From the NCBI RefSeq assembly GCF_002850745.1, contig NZ_KZ559466.1, forward strand, positions 680,825 to 744,824: 64,000 nucleotides of DNA, given 5' to 3'. Positions 41,223-50,306 of this stretch are shown here, in pieces. The DNA comes from Nonomuraea indica (GTDB lineage Bacteria > Actinomycetota > Actinomycetes > Streptosporangiales > Streptosporangiaceae). The notes beneath the pieces are model-generated. The model had not been told where the DNA came from, made no database searches, and was given only the letters and a program-made list of their open reading frames with translations. The translations under genes and the position numbers were made by a program. Numbering within the stretch: the first letter of the stretch is position 1; every line of letters starts with the position of its first letter.

Positions 41223-42363
41223 CGGCCGCGCCGGTGGCGTGCGACCGGCCGCGGCTGACGGTCGCGGTGGTGGGGTAGGACCGGCCGCGCCAGGTGCGTA
41301 CCGGCCGGACGGTCGCCTGCGTCAGGCGCCAGGCGGCGGCGGGGTCGAGCAGCGGCGACAGCCACACGCCGGCTCCGGCCCGGGTGTAGCTGCCGCGCAG
41401 CGCGCCGGCCAGCAGCCACCGCACGGCCAGCAGCCCCATGTCCAGCTTGGACGGCCGGCCGGCCACCAGCCGGAGCACGGGCAGCCCCGCGGTCAGCCAG
41501 ATGACCGCCAGGTCGGCCGCCTGCCGGCCGGGCCCCGTCACGTCACGCAGGGGCAGCGACCTGCCCCACTCCCGCCACAGCTCGGCCGGCGACTCGTGCA
41601 TGTCCACCTCCAGCAGCCCGCTCGCGTCGAGGAAGGCGACCGCCCACCCCTGCGCGGCGAGATGCCGGGCGAGGGCCACGTCGTCGGTCATCCGGTCGCG
41701 TACCCGGGCGAACGCGTCGGCCGCCACCATGGGGGCGCGGCGGAAGGCCATGCACTGGCCGTTGGCGACGACCCGATACGGCGGGGGCGGGACCGCCGGG
41801 CCGATCGGGCCGGACCGGTACACCAGCGTCGCGAGGAAAGCGGCGTGCAGGGCCTGCTCCAGGGGTCCGTCGCAGACGAACCTGGGCCCCACGCTGACCA
41901 GGTCGCGCCCGTCCAGGGCGGCGGCGAGCGCGCCGAACAGGCCCGGCGCGGGCCGGGTGTCGGCGTCCAGCGTGACCACCACCTCCCCGCGGGCGGCGGC
42001 CACGCCCTGGCGGAGCGCCCACTGCTTGCCGACCCAGCCGGCGGGCAGCGGGGCTCCGGTCACCACCGTGGCTCCGAGGGACTCCGCCAGGCGCGCGGTG
42101 CCGTCGCCGGAGCGGTCGTCCACCACGATCACCTCGCGCACCGCCGGGTCGGCGAGGACGGCGCGCAGGCAGGGGCCGATGCGGTGCTCCTCGTTCCGGG
42201 CCGGGATGACGACGGACAGTGTCGTGCGGGGGTCCGGGGCGCGGGGACGCAGCGGAGGCAGCCGGTCCCGGCCCCGGGCGAGGCGGGAGGCCACCACGGC
42301 GGCGGCCACGGCCTGCGCGGCCGTCAGGGTGGTCAGCGCCGCCGCTGTCAGGCGCGCGCTCAT
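41125..42363 (-). CDS. family 2 glycosyltransferase (carotenoid glycosyltransferase, CruC-like)
   Basis: 412 aa. An N-terminal hydrophobic helix (LTAAALTTLTAAQAVAAAVVAS) is followed by a GT-A domain: LSVVIPARNEEHRIGPCLRAVL, VIVVDDRSGDGTARLAE, GWVGKQWALRQGVAAARGEVVVTLDADTRPAPG (DxD) and DRMTDDVALARHL. C-terminal hydrophobic segments (LAVIWLTAGLPVLRLV) suggest membrane attachment. The start ATG overlaps the stop of the desaturase gene (42360-42363), and the context points to glycosylation of a hydroxylated acyclic carotenoid. Its 3' end runs 98 bp into the opposing PlsY-like gene; the last 40 residues are low-complexity. Confidence 0.82.
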   Translation of the reverse strand: MSARLTAAALTTLTAAQAVAAAVVASRLARGRDRLPPLRPRAPDPRTTLSVVIPARNEEHRIGPCLRAVLADPAVREVIVVDDRSGDGTARLAESLGATVVTGAPLPAGWVGKQWALRQGVAAARGEVVVTLDADTRPAPGLFGALAAALDGRDLVSVGPRFVCDGPLEQALHAAFLATLVYRSGPIGPAVPPPPYRVVANGQCMAFRRAPMVAADAFARVRDRMTDDVALARHLAAQGWAVAFLDASGLLEVDMHESPAELWREWGRSLPLRDVTGPGRQAADLAVIWLTAGLPVLRLVAGRPSKLDMGLLAVRWLLAGALRGSYTRAGAGVWLSPLLDPAAAWRLTQATVRPVRTWRGRSYPTTATVSRGRSHATGAAVSRGLARPAPPAAGGEASPGERPAPPDRSAAR

Positions 42364-43817
42364 GGGCCCGCCTCCGCCGGCCGGCGGGCGGGGAAGTCCT
42401 CCGCGACCAGGCCGGCCACGATGCCCGCGCCCTTCACCACCAGGGGCAGCCCGCCGCCCGGGTGGGCGGAGCCGCCCACCAGGTACAGGCCGCGCCGCGG
42501 ACCCCGGTTGCCCGGCCGCAGGACCGGCGCGAGCACTCCGTTGCTGGCGCTGCCGTAGACGGCCCCGCCCCAGGAGCCGTAGCGGTCGCGCACGTCGGCG
42601 GGGGTGAACGTCTCGACGAAGCGGAGCCGGCCGGCGAGGTCGTGGCCGCGTCCGGCCAGCCGCTCCAGCACCATGTCCCGGTACGACTCCACGGACTGCG
42701 GCCACCGGGCCGGATCGCGGGCGGGGACGTTGACGAGCATGACCCAGTTCTCCGCGCCCTCGGGCGCCTGCGTCGGGTCGCTCACCGCCGAGCAGCCGAT
42801 GTAGACGGTGGGGTCGCCGGGCGGGCGCCGGTCGCGGAAGATGTCGGCGAACTCGCGCGGGTAGTCGGCGGAGAAGACGATCGAGTGGTGCGCCAGCCCG
42901 GGCGTGCGCCCTTCCACCCCGGCGAGGAGCAGCAGCACGGACGAGGACGGCCCGAGCCTGGCGATCCGGCGCAGCCGCCGGCGGTGGGGCAGCAGCTTGC
43001 CGTAGAGCTGGGCGGCGTCGGTGTTGGCGACCACGATGTCGGCCGGGACCCGTCCGCCGCCCGCCAGGCGGACCCCCGTCACCCGCTCGCCCCCTGCCAG
43101 GACCTCCTCCACCGGGCTGGACAGGTGCACCTCGACGCCGGCCTCGGCCAGCAGCGCCGCCAGGTCGTCGGCGAGCCGGGCCATGCCGCCGGGCACGTGC
43201 CAGCCGCCCTGGCCGTGCTCCAGCGCCGGGATGCAGCCGAGCGCCGCGGGCGCCCGGTACGGGTCGGAACCGGAGTAGGTGGCGTACCGGCCGGCGTACT
43301 GGAGGAGCCGGGGGTCGTGGAAGAACCGCCGGGCCAGGCCGTCGAGGGTGCGCCCCGGCGCCACGGCGAGCAGGTCGGCCAGCGGGGCGGCCCCGCGGGG
43401 CGCGCGACCGGGCGGACCGGCGAAGAAGGTGCGTCCGGCCGCGTCCAGGCAGCCCCGCGCCCAGTCGTGGAAGGCCCGCCAGGCGGCGCCCTGGCCGGGC
43501 GCGAGCCGTTCGACCTCGGCGGCCATCAGGTCGGGATCGCGGCGGGCGGTCAGCACGGACCCGTCGGCGAACCGGTAGCGGCACAGCTCGGCCGGTTCCA
43601 CCAGTTCGCGCCCGAGCCCGAGGTCCCGGAAGGCGTCGGGCATGGTGAGCAGGGAAGGCCCGAGGGAGAAGGTGAAGCCGTCGCGGCGGTGCTCGGCGAG
43701 CTTGCCCCCGAGCCGCCCGAGCCGCTCGTACAGGCGGACCCGGTGCCCCTGCCGGGCGAGCAGCAACGCCGCGGCCATGCCCCCGACGCCGCCACCCGCC
43801 ACCACCACGTCCATCAT
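42360..43817 (-). CDS. crtD: CrtI/CrtD-type carotenoid desaturase
   Basis: 485 aa from the ATG at 43817, which has AGGACGG upstream; a GTG at 43823 is in frame. FAD motif: VVVAGGGVGGMAAALLLARQGHRVRLYERLGRLGGK. Then GFTFSLGPSLLTMPDAFRDLGLG, and a C-terminal GLYLVGGSAHPGGGLPLVVKGAGIVAGLV, the form usual in CrtD and related 3,4-desaturases rather than the Y-T-x-P-G form of CrtI. It has low similarity to the crtI at 36449. The likely step is 3,4-desaturation of a 1-hydroxy (or 2'-hydroxylated) acyclic carotenoid. It is co-transcribed with the glycosyltransferase and the CruF-like hydratase. Confidence 0.83.
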   Translation of the reverse strand: MMDVVVAGGGVGGMAAALLLARQGHRVRLYERLGRLGGKLAEHRRDGFTFSLGPSLLTMPDAFRDLGLGRELVEPAELCRYRFADGSVLTARRDPDLMAAEVERLAPGQGAAWRAFHDWARGCLDAAGRTFFAGPPGRAPRGAAPLADLLAVAPGRTLDGLARRFFHDPRLLQYAGRYATYSGSDPYRAPAALGCIPALEHGQGGWHVPGGMARLADDLAALLAEAGVEVHLSSPVEEVLAGGERVTGVRLAGGGRVPADIVVANTDAAQLYGKLLPHRRRLRRIARLGPSSSVLLLLAGVEGRTPGLAHHSIVFSADYPREFADIFRDRRPPGDPTVYIGCSAVSDPTQAPEGAENWVMLVNVPARDPARWPQSVESYRDMVLERLAGRGHDLAGRLRFVETFTPADVRDRYGSWGGAVYGSASNGVLAPVLRPGNRGPRRGLYLVGGSAHPGGGLPLVVKGAGIVAGLVAEDFPARRPAEAGP

Positions 43818-43822
43818 CCGCA

Positions 43823-43896
43823 CCGTCCTGTCCCCGCCGTCCTGTCCCCCGCCGTCACGTCCCCCACCGTCACGTCCCCCACCGTCAGGTCCCCCA
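43823..43896. repeat. 15-bp tandem repeat at the cruF/crtD junction
   Basis: Five units of about 15 bp (CCGTCACGTCCCCCA and variants CCGTCCTGTCCCCG, CCGTCAGGTCCCCCA) run from just upstream of the crtD-type start into the last codons of the CruF-like gene. The array forms the whole intercistronic spacer, so changes in unit number would alter spacing between the two genes. Confidence 0.85.
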
Positions 43897-44703
43897 CCCT
43901 CGGCTCCCTCGCCGGCGCACCCGCCACGTCCGTGCCCACGCCGCGACGGCGAACGCGCCCATCGCCGTCCCGCCCACGGCCGCCACCAGCGGATCCGGCG
44001 GGGTGAACACCGCCGCGAACCCCACCGTCTCCATGACGGCCATCGTCGTGTAGACGCCGACCAGCCCTCTGCCGCCGTTCACGTCGCCGAGCACCCGCCA
44101 CAGCACCACCATGACCAGCAGCGACACGAGGAGCCAGCCGGCGAAGTTGGTGAGCGGCACCCCCCGGTACGGCCCGGGCTCCGCCCACGTCCACAGACCG
44201 AGCCGGATCATCTGGGGGTCCAGGAACAGGTCCCATGCGGTCATCGCCAGCGCGCCGGCCGCCAGCCGCACCGGCCAGGCCGCCACCACGGCGCAGCCGA
44301 TCCCGTACGCGGCCAGCCCCATGCCGCCCCATGCCACGGCCACCGCCACCGGCACGCCGCCCACCTCGGGCCAGAGCGCGCCCGTGTACCGGTAGGCCCC
44401 GAACGGGAACCCGGTCGCCACCCCGATCACCTCGGCCGCGTACCCCGTCGCGACGGCCGCGCCGAACGCCGTCAGGGCGCGTGTCCAGCCCCGCGCCGCC
44501 GCGGCGAAGGACACCGCGCTCAGCGCCAGCACGGCGACGATCGGCGTGGTGAACCGGCCGGGATCGGCATGCAGCCCGGACACCACCTGCAGGATCACCA
44601 TGGCGGCCAGGGCCACCGTTCCGAGCTTCCTCCCGGCTGCGGGCAGCCGGGGGCGCCGGGCCGGTGCCGGCGCCCCCGTCCGGGTCGTGCGCGCGTCGTT
44701 CAC
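43885..44703 (-). CDS. cruF: CruF-like carotenoid hydratase (membrane protein)
   Basis: 272 aa. The GTG at 44703 is used because GAAGGACAG precedes it; longer frames add a low-quality N-terminus. About seven helices. Family signatures: GYAAEVIGVATGFPFGAYRYTGALWPEVGGVPVAVAVAWGGMGLAAY (E..G...G.PFG.Y.Y) and ALAMTAWDLFLDPQMIRLGLWTWAEPGPYRGVPLTNFAGWLLVSLLVM (D...DP......W.W....PY.G.P..NF.GW). CruF-type enzymes add water at C-1/C-1' of acyclic carotenoids. Together with CrtD and the glycosyltransferase it would give a 1-hydroxylated, glycosylated product. Confidence 0.86.
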   Translation of the reverse strand: MNDARTTRTGAPAPARRPRLPAAGRKLGTVALAAMVILQVVSGLHADPGRFTTPIVAVLALSAVSFAAAARGWTRALTAFGAAVATGYAAEVIGVATGFPFGAYRYTGALWPEVGGVPVAVAVAWGGMGLAAYGIGCAVVAAWPVRLAAGALAMTAWDLFLDPQMIRLGLWTWAEPGPYRGVPLTNFAGWLLVSLLVMVVLWRVLGDVNGGRGLVGVYTTMAVMETVGFAAVFTPPDPLVAAVGGTAMGAFAVAAWARTWRVRRRGSRGWGT

Positions 44704-44845
44704 AGACTGTCCTTCGCAGCCGCACCCCCGATCGGATGCACCACCCCGCCTTGTTCCCGTGGATCCCCGGCTCCTCTTCCCCGGCAAGATCGAAGCGTGT
44801 ATCTTCGCCTCATCGCCGAAAAAAAGTTTCACCCTAGGAGAGGCT

Positions 44846-45265
44846 ATGGGCAAGAAGCTTCAGATGCTGGCGTTACCGGTGGCGGCTCTGGCGCTCGCGC
44901 TGGCTCCGGCCATCCCGGCTCAGGCGGCCGACGGCTACGACCGTTGCCGCACCGGCTACTACTGCATGTTCTCCGGGCTGGACGGCACCGGCGACATGAT
45001 CGAGATCCAGGCCAGCGTCCCTGACCTGGCCGCGCTCGGCATGGCGGGCCGCGCCAAGTCCGACTGGAACCGGACCGGCTCCTACGTCCACCTGCACTCC
45101 GAGGCGGGCTACCAGGGCTGCTCGGCGGTCACGTCCCCCGGCGGCAAGGGCAACTTCTTCATCACCTACCGCGACTTCTTCCATTCCGTGCGCGTCGGCG
45201 GGCCCAACGGCCACTCGTGCGGCACTCCCCCAGGGGAGGGCCTGCTGGTCAAGTCGCACGCCTGA
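44846..45265 (+). CDS. secreted peptidase inhibitor, family I36-like
   Basis: 139 aa, ATG at 44846 after AGGAGAGG. Clear Sec signal peptide (MGKKLQMLALPVAALALALA to AIPAQA-A). The mature protein is about 110 aa with six Cys and crystallin-like strands (RCRTGYYCMFSGLDGTGDMIEIQ, SYVHLHSEAGYQGCSAV, GNFFITYRDFFHSVRVGG), as in the I36 (SMPI) inhibitors of metalloproteases. Codon 10 is TTA, the bldA-dependent Leu codon, fitting developmental control. It is convergent with a secreted M36 metalloprotease, with a strong shared hairpin between them, so enzyme and inhibitor may be a functional pair. Confidence 0.82.
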   Translation: MGKKLQMLALPVAALALALAPAIPAQAADGYDRCRTGYYCMFSGLDGTGDMIEIQASVPDLAALGMAGRAKSDWNRTGSYVHLHSEAGYQGCSAVTSPGGKGNFFITYRDFFHSVRVGGPNGHSCGTPPGEGLLVKSHA

Positions 45266-45276
45266 CCCCCGCACGA

Positions 45277-45313
45277 GGCGCGCCCCCTCCCACCGGGTGG
45301 GAGGGGGCGCGCC
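45277..45313. terminator. bidirectional terminator hairpin
   Basis: A perfect 18-bp inverted repeat (left GGCGCGCCCCCTCCCACC, right its exact complement, centre at 45295). It starts 12 bp after the I36 gene stop and ends 16 bp before the stop of the opposing M36 gene. It is one of the strongest hairpins in the window. Confidence 0.85.
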
Positions 45314-45328
45314 GTCGTGAACAGCGAA

Positions 45329-48229
45329 TCAGTGCGAGTACGCCTGGAACTCGGCGGCCCGGACCTGGTCGCGCTGCGGGCTGGCCGTGGCGCAGTCCGT
45401 AGCGGAGTTCGGGTCGTTGTCCTGCTCACCGGCGTACAGCGGGTTGCCGGTGCACTGGGTGGTCACCGCGCGCAGCATCAGATGGGTGGCGGTGGTGGGC
45501 GGCACCCGGAACGACTTGATCAGCATGTCGGCCCCCCGCGGACGGGGCAGCGCGGCCTTGAAGGCGTCCTTCGGGCTGGTGTAGATCTTCGTGAAGCCGG
45601 CCGGGTCGGAACAGCCGGAGCTGCACGCCAGCACCTCGAACGAGCGCAGGGCCGAGAAGCGGTTCTGGCCGCCCGGGTCGGCCGGGTCGCCGATGTTCGG
45701 GCGGAGCATGGCGCTCACCTGCACCCTGCGGATCTCGACGGGCTGGTCTCCCGCCAGGTCCACGGTGACCGACTTGCCGGCCGGGGCGCCGGTGAGCGAG
45801 GCCCAGTTCGTGGCCTCGGTCTCGTCGATCAGCCGGGCGTGGTTGACGCCGTCGCCGGAGGCCGTCGCGCCGGCCGTGGCCGAGGCGTGGTTGCGGCCCA
45901 GCGGCAACGGGAGCGGCAGCTTCACCCCGGGCAGCACCGCGAACTTCAGCCGCGTGTGGCCGAAGCCGTTGCCCGCGACGACGAAGTCGTACAGGCCGGG
46001 CGTCATCTCCACGGTGTCGCCCAGGTCCGTCGCCGGGTCGGTGTCGGCGACCGGGACCACGCGTCCCTCGTAGTCGCCCACGTACAGCCGCAGCGCCGCG
46101 CCCTTGGCCTCGCCGAGCGGCTTGAGCTGCAGCGAGCCGTTCTTGCCCGCCGGGTTGACGAAGCTGGGCGTCGGGTCGGGGTCGTTCGGGCCGTTGCTGG
46201 CCGCGCCCTCGCCGAGGCCGTGCTCGGCGAACGCCCGCCACATGATGTCCTGGTCGGCCCCGCCGAAGCGGATCATGTCGGCGGCGAGCAGCGCGTCGCG
46301 GTGGTCGACGTAGCTGACCGCGCCCGACGCCATCAGGAGCAGGGCGTCGAACGACAGCTGCGCCCAGCGCCGGTTGCCCGGGCACTGGCCGAGCGGCTTC
46401 TGCCCGTCGGCGCAGGCCTTCTGCTGTTCGGCCGTGCCCTTGCCGTACTTCTTGACGAACGCCTGCCGCACGTCGAACTGGGTGGCCGACCAGATCTCGC
46501 CGTCGGCGTGGACCTGCTGGCCGACGATGTCGTAGGCGACGTCGCTGTAGTTCAGCGGCGACTTCGACATGTCGTAGTTGCGGATGCCGCGCACGGGGTC
46601 GCCGGTGACGTACCCGCCGGTCACGTACGGGGTGGCGCCCGCCGGGCGGAAGCCGTACTCGGCCAGGTACTCCATGGCGAGCAGGTCGGAGGTGCTCTCG
46701 TTCATGGCCCCAGCCTGGGCGCCGTTCCAGCCGGCGTTCGGGCCGCCGACCATGCGGCCGGAGATGGCGTGCGTGTACTCATGGCCGATGACCGACATGT
46801 CGTAGTCGCCGTCGACGCACGGGGCGTAGAAGGCGCCCGCGATCGGCTGCCACAGGTACATGTTGGTGATCGGCGCGACGCCGTCGGGGCCGGTGATCTG
46901 GTTGGCGTTGTCGCGCACCGACAGCACGCGGGCGCCGGCCTGCGCGTTGCCCTGCTCCGGGTCGCCGCCGAGGCCGCCCCGGTCGCCGTTGTCCGCCTGC
47001 ATGTTCCAGGCCGTCTCGGTGAAGCCGAGCCGGTACGACCAGTCGTGCATGCGGTTGTGCATGGCGTGCAGGTTGGTGATCGCCGCCTCCAGGTCCGCCT
47101 CGCCCTCCTTGTCGAAGGTCGTGGGGTCGCACTTGGCGGTGTACCAGGTGTTGCGCCAGGGGTAGGCGTAGTCACGGCTCGGCGTCGCCACGTTGCTTCG
47201 GGTGCCGACCGTGAACGGGTCGCCGCTGGCCCGGTTCTCGAACGTGCGGGCCGCGTTGCCGAGGCTGGTGTGCGTGGACTCGCCGGTGGCGTGGTCGACG
47301 TCCCAGGCCTTGCCGGTGGCGGGGTCGCCGCCGACCACGTAGTCGCAGCCGGGTCCGGCGGTGGCGCACCACGTCCGGCGGGTGTCGGTCGAGGAGTAGT
47401 CGGCGGGCGGGTTGGCCGGGAACGCCTCCCAGCTCGGGTTGTCCGGGTCGAAGTGGTCGACCAGGTTCTCGCGGACCAGGACGGCGCCGCTGACGGCGTC
47501 CACGTGTGTGGTGTAGCCAGCGGCCTCGCCGTCCTCGCCGCCGATGAGGACGACCTGGTACGCGCTGTGCACGCCGTCGGGAGCGGGCACGGCCACGGCG
47601 GTGACCTGCTTGGTGGCGGCCTTGGCCAGGTCGATCCCGCCGTCGCGGGCCGCGATCTCCAGCGCCTGCTGCTCGGTGATCCGCGCGGCCGGAGGCGCGT
47701 CCGTCTCCCGGGACAGCGACGAGGTGACGTGCCGGACCGCGCCGTCGAGCACGCCGACGCTGACGAGTCCGTCCACGCCGGCCGGCAGGCCGCCGAAGCG
47801 CTGGCGCAGCAGCACGGCGTGGCCTTCGCCGATGGGGTTGACGGCGACCTTCTCCAGCGCGTCCACCGCCTGGGCGGACAGGCCGAACAGGGTCTCGTGG
47901 GACTTGAGGTAGGCCCGGGCGGCCTGTTCGGGGTCCTTGCCCAGGCCCTCGGCGAGGGGCTCGGCCCCGGTGACGACGGCCGGGGTGCCGAGAGCGTTCC
48001 AACGGACGCGGGCGGCCGGTCCCGCGCTGCGCGCGTTGATCCCGGTGGGAGGCGGGACACTGCCCCGCCGGTTGTCCAGGTCGGGCTTGCCGTGCTGCTC
48101 GGCCTGGAAGTCGTGGACCACCGGGGCCGTCCCGCCGCGTTCGGCCTGGGCGGCGCCGGTGGTGGGCAGAATCGCCGCCGTGACGGCGACGGCGAGGGCA
48201 GCGCTGCGTAACCAGGGTTTGGTCGACAC
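45329..48229 (-). CDS. secreted M36 (fungalysin) metallopeptidase
   Basis: 966 aa. The GTG at 48229 with AGGAGGACC upstream gives a proper signal peptide (LRSAALAVAVTAAILPTTGAAQA). An FTP/PepSY-type propeptide spans about 30-230. The catalytic domain has the zinc motif VIGHEYTHAIS, the downstream Glu ligand in GAMNESTSDLLAMEYL, and a cap with paired Cys. The C-terminal about 350 residues contain a beta-sandwich/discoidin-like region (ASATAGATASGDGVNHARLIDETEATNWASLTGAPAGKSVTVDLAG). It is an extracellular broad-specificity protease, probably activated by removal of the propeptide. It is convergent with the I36 inhibitor. Confidence 0.9.
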   Translation of the reverse strand: MSTKPWLRSAALAVAVTAAILPTTGAAQAERGGTAPVVHDFQAEQHGKPDLDNRRGSVPPPTGINARSAGPAARVRWNALGTPAVVTGAEPLAEGLGKDPEQAARAYLKSHETLFGLSAQAVDALEKVAVNPIGEGHAVLLRQRFGGLPAGVDGLVSVGVLDGAVRHVTSSLSRETDAPPAARITEQQALEIAARDGGIDLAKAATKQVTAVAVPAPDGVHSAYQVVLIGGEDGEAAGYTTHVDAVSGAVLVRENLVDHFDPDNPSWEAFPANPPADYSSTDTRRTWCATAGPGCDYVVGGDPATGKAWDVDHATGESTHTSLGNAARTFENRASGDPFTVGTRSNVATPSRDYAYPWRNTWYTAKCDPTTFDKEGEADLEAAITNLHAMHNRMHDWSYRLGFTETAWNMQADNGDRGGLGGDPEQGNAQAGARVLSVRDNANQITGPDGVAPITNMYLWQPIAGAFYAPCVDGDYDMSVIGHEYTHAISGRMVGGPNAGWNGAQAGAMNESTSDLLAMEYLAEYGFRPAGATPYVTGGYVTGDPVRGIRNYDMSKSPLNYSDVAYDIVGQQVHADGEIWSATQFDVRQAFVKKYGKGTAEQQKACADGQKPLGQCPGNRRWAQLSFDALLLMASGAVSYVDHRDALLAADMIRFGGADQDIMWRAFAEHGLGEGAASNGPNDPDPTPSFVNPAGKNGSLQLKPLGEAKGAALRLYVGDYEGRVVPVADTDPATDLGDTVEMTPGLYDFVVAGNGFGHTRLKFAVLPGVKLPLPLPLGRNHASATAGATASGDGVNHARLIDETEATNWASLTGAPAGKSVTVDLAGDQPVEIRRVQVSAMLRPNIGDPADPGGQNRFSALRSFEVLACSSGCSDPAGFTKIYTSPKDAFKAALPRPRGADMLIKSFRVPPTTATHLMLRAVTTQCTGNPLYAGEQDNDPNSATDCATASPQRDQVRAAEFQAYSH

Positions 48230-48366
48230 CGGTCCTCCTGCTCGGGGGTGCGCGCGGGTGCCGCGCGGTACCCGCAAGAGGTAACACCGCCATCGAGACG
48301 TGACAAGATCTTGTAAAGGACGAAAAGTCGGCGTATAGGGGGTTGGGCCGGATCAGGGGTGCCTGG

Positions 48367-49170
48367 TCAGGTGCACTTGCCGTTCAGCCAGCGGCGGTAG
48401 TCCCTGGTGTAGTTGGTCATGACGCTCGGCGGCGACTGGGCCAGGACGCTCTCCCACCGGCTCGCGTTGGCGGTCCACCTCGGCGCCGGCTCGTCCCAGG
48501 CGGCGCTGTCGGCCCACCGGGCGGCCGATCCCTTGAGCAGGGTCGGATGCCGCCGGGCCAGCTCGCCCTGGATCCACGGATCGGTCGAGTAGACGAGGAT
48601 CCGCTGCCGTCCCTGCCGCTCGCGTATCGGGCCGGAGATCTCCTTCCACGCCTGCGCGCCGTGGGCGGTGGAGGCGAGGATGCCCTTCGTCTGCGGCTTG
48701 ATCTCCAGCAGGGCGATCAGCCCGGTCGACTCGACGTGCGCCAACCAGGCCCGCAGCGTGTGGACCCGCTCCCCCTTGTACGGGCCGCGCGTGATGCGCC
48801 GCGCGCCGAGCCGGCTCGGCCCCTTGGCCCACCACAGTTCTGTGATCTTCGCCTTGGCGCCGTCCAGGCCGTTGGTCGTGACGTTGTGCCACATCACGGC
48901 CTTGGTGCCGTCGCGGGTGAGCTGGACGTCGGCCTCGACGCCATCGGCGCCCCAGGACTTCATGTCGTCCACGGCGCTGGGATTGTTGGCCTGGCGGACC
49001 TGGTCCTTGGCGGTGGCGTCGGGCCCGGTCGGATAGCCGCCGTGCCCGAACACCAGCGGGCACGACACCTTCCCGGCCTTCCCCGCGGCGGCGGTGGGGA
49101 CGCACGGTCCCGCGCCGGCGGCCACAGCCACGGCAAACGTGAACGCGATCCTGCTCGGCGTGCGAGCCAT
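48367..49170 (-). CDS. secreted glycerophosphodiester phosphodiesterase
   Basis: 267 aa, ATG at 49170 with GGGAGGAA. Signal peptide FTFAVAVAAGAGPCVPTAAA; the Cys in GAGPCVP is not a clear lipobox. GDPD motifs: LVFGHGGYPTGPDATAKDQV (catalytic His; the usual H-R-G is H-G-G here), GADGVEADVQLTRDGTKAVMWHN (E-x-D, second His) and LIALLEIKPQTKG (Glu-Lys). It hydrolyses glycerophosphodiesters to glycerol 3-phosphate and an alcohol outside the cell. The HRG-to-HGG change and the W in MWHN (usually HD) hint at altered specificity. It stands alone. Confidence 0.82.
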   Translation of the reverse strand: MARTPSRIAFTFAVAVAAGAGPCVPTAAAGKAGKVSCPLVFGHGGYPTGPDATAKDQVRQANNPSAVDDMKSWGADGVEADVQLTRDGTKAVMWHNVTTNGLDGAKAKITELWWAKGPSRLGARRITRGPYKGERVHTLRAWLAHVESTGLIALLEIKPQTKGILASTAHGAQAWKEISGPIRERQGRQRILVYSTDPWIQGELARRHPTLLKGSAARWADSAAWDEPAPRWTANASRWESVLAQSPPSVMTNYTRDYRRWLNGKCT

Positions 49171-49267
49171 GGGTTCCTCCCGTCCCGGACGGCACGACGG
49201 GATCACCCGCGAGACGAGGCTACGGCCGTACGCGAGCATGATCAAGGATCACGGGGCCGGGACCGGC

Positions 49268-50155
49268 TCAGCGGCCGGTCAGCCGTGCGGCGAGAGCCCC
49301 CAGCGTGTCTCCGAGCGGGGCGTCCAGCGTGAACGCCGCGTCGGCGTCGCCGCGGGTCGGCCCCTGGTTGACGATGCCGATCGGGATGCCCAGCTCGGCG
49401 GCGCGGGTGACGAAGCGCAGCCCGGACCGCACGGCCAGCGACGATCCGAGCACCAGCAGCGCCTTCGCGCCCCCTACCAGCGCGAAGCACGCGTCGACCC
49501 GGTCGCGCGGCACGTTCTCGCCGAAGAACACCACGTCGGGCTTGAGCAGCCCGCCGCAGGCCGTGCAGTCGACCACCCGGAACCCCTCGACCTGCTCGTC
49601 GGTGAGGACGGCGTCGCCGTCGGGGTTGATCCGGCCGCTGGCCTCCCAGCCGGGGTTGGCCGCGCGCAGGCGATGGTCCAGCTCGGTGCGGGAGGTGCGC
49701 CGCCGGCACGACAGGCAGACGACCCGGTCCAGGCCGCCGTGCAGCTCGACCACCCGCCGCGCGCCGGCCGCCTGGTGCAGGCCGTCGACGTTCTGGGTGA
49801 CGATCCCGGCGAGCAGGCCGTGCCGCTCCAGCCGCGCCACCGCGTGGTGCCCGGTGTTGGGCCTGGCCTGGCCGATCCGCCGCCAGCCGACGTGGCTGCG
49901 CGCCCAGTAGCGCCGGCGCGCCTGCGCGCTGCCGACGAACGCCTGGTACGTCATGGGCTCCGCCCGCCGGGCCCGGCCGGTGGGGCCCCGGTAGTCGGGG
50001 ATGCCGGACTCCGTGGACAGGCCCGCCCCGCTGAGAACCGCCACGCCGCCCCCGGCCACCAGCTCGACCAGCGACGCGAACGACCCGGCCGGCCGGGCCC
50101 GTGGGACCGGCGCGGAACCGTGGGGCACGCCGGTGGCGTGCGCGCTTCCCGTCAC
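49268..50155 (-). CDS. Sir2-family NAD-dependent protein deacylase
   Basis: 295 aa from the GTG at 50155; the ribosome binding site (GGAAGG) is very close, so the start is uncertain. Sirtuin motifs are complete: VLSGAGLSTESGIPDYRGP, GIVTQNVDGLHQAAG, ELHGG with the catalytic His, two CxxC zinc pairs (CLSCRRR and CTACGG), VVFFGENVP and LVLGSSLAV. It removes acyl groups from lysines using NAD+, in the cytoplasm. It is divergent from the PAP2 gene pair across 151 bp. Confidence 0.88.
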   Translation of the reverse strand: MTGSAHATGVPHGSAPVPRARPAGSFASLVELVAGGGVAVLSGAGLSTESGIPDYRGPTGRARRAEPMTYQAFVGSAQARRRYWARSHVGWRRIGQARPNTGHHAVARLERHGLLAGIVTQNVDGLHQAAGARRVVELHGGLDRVVCLSCRRRTSRTELDHRLRAANPGWEASGRINPDGDAVLTDEQVEGFRVVDCTACGGLLKPDVVFFGENVPRDRVDACFALVGGAKALLVLGSSLAVRSGLRFVTRAAELGIPIGIVNQGPTRGDADAAFTLDAPLGDTLGALAARLTGR

Positions 50156-50306
50156 CCTTCCATGGTGCCCGACATGCGACCCGCTCGGGCCGGGGCCCGC
50201 TCCCGGACGGCCGGAGGAGGGATGATCGCCGCTCGCTCGGGTAGCCGGAGGCGGATGTGATCCACGACCGGCCCGCCGTCCGAGCAGAAAGGGGCGCTGC
50301 CCGCGC

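Noticed and set aside
43885-44853. Longer CruF-like start at 44853
   Set aside because: The extra 50 residues are unlike the family and overlap the I36 start region; the GTG at 44703 has a good ribosome binding site.
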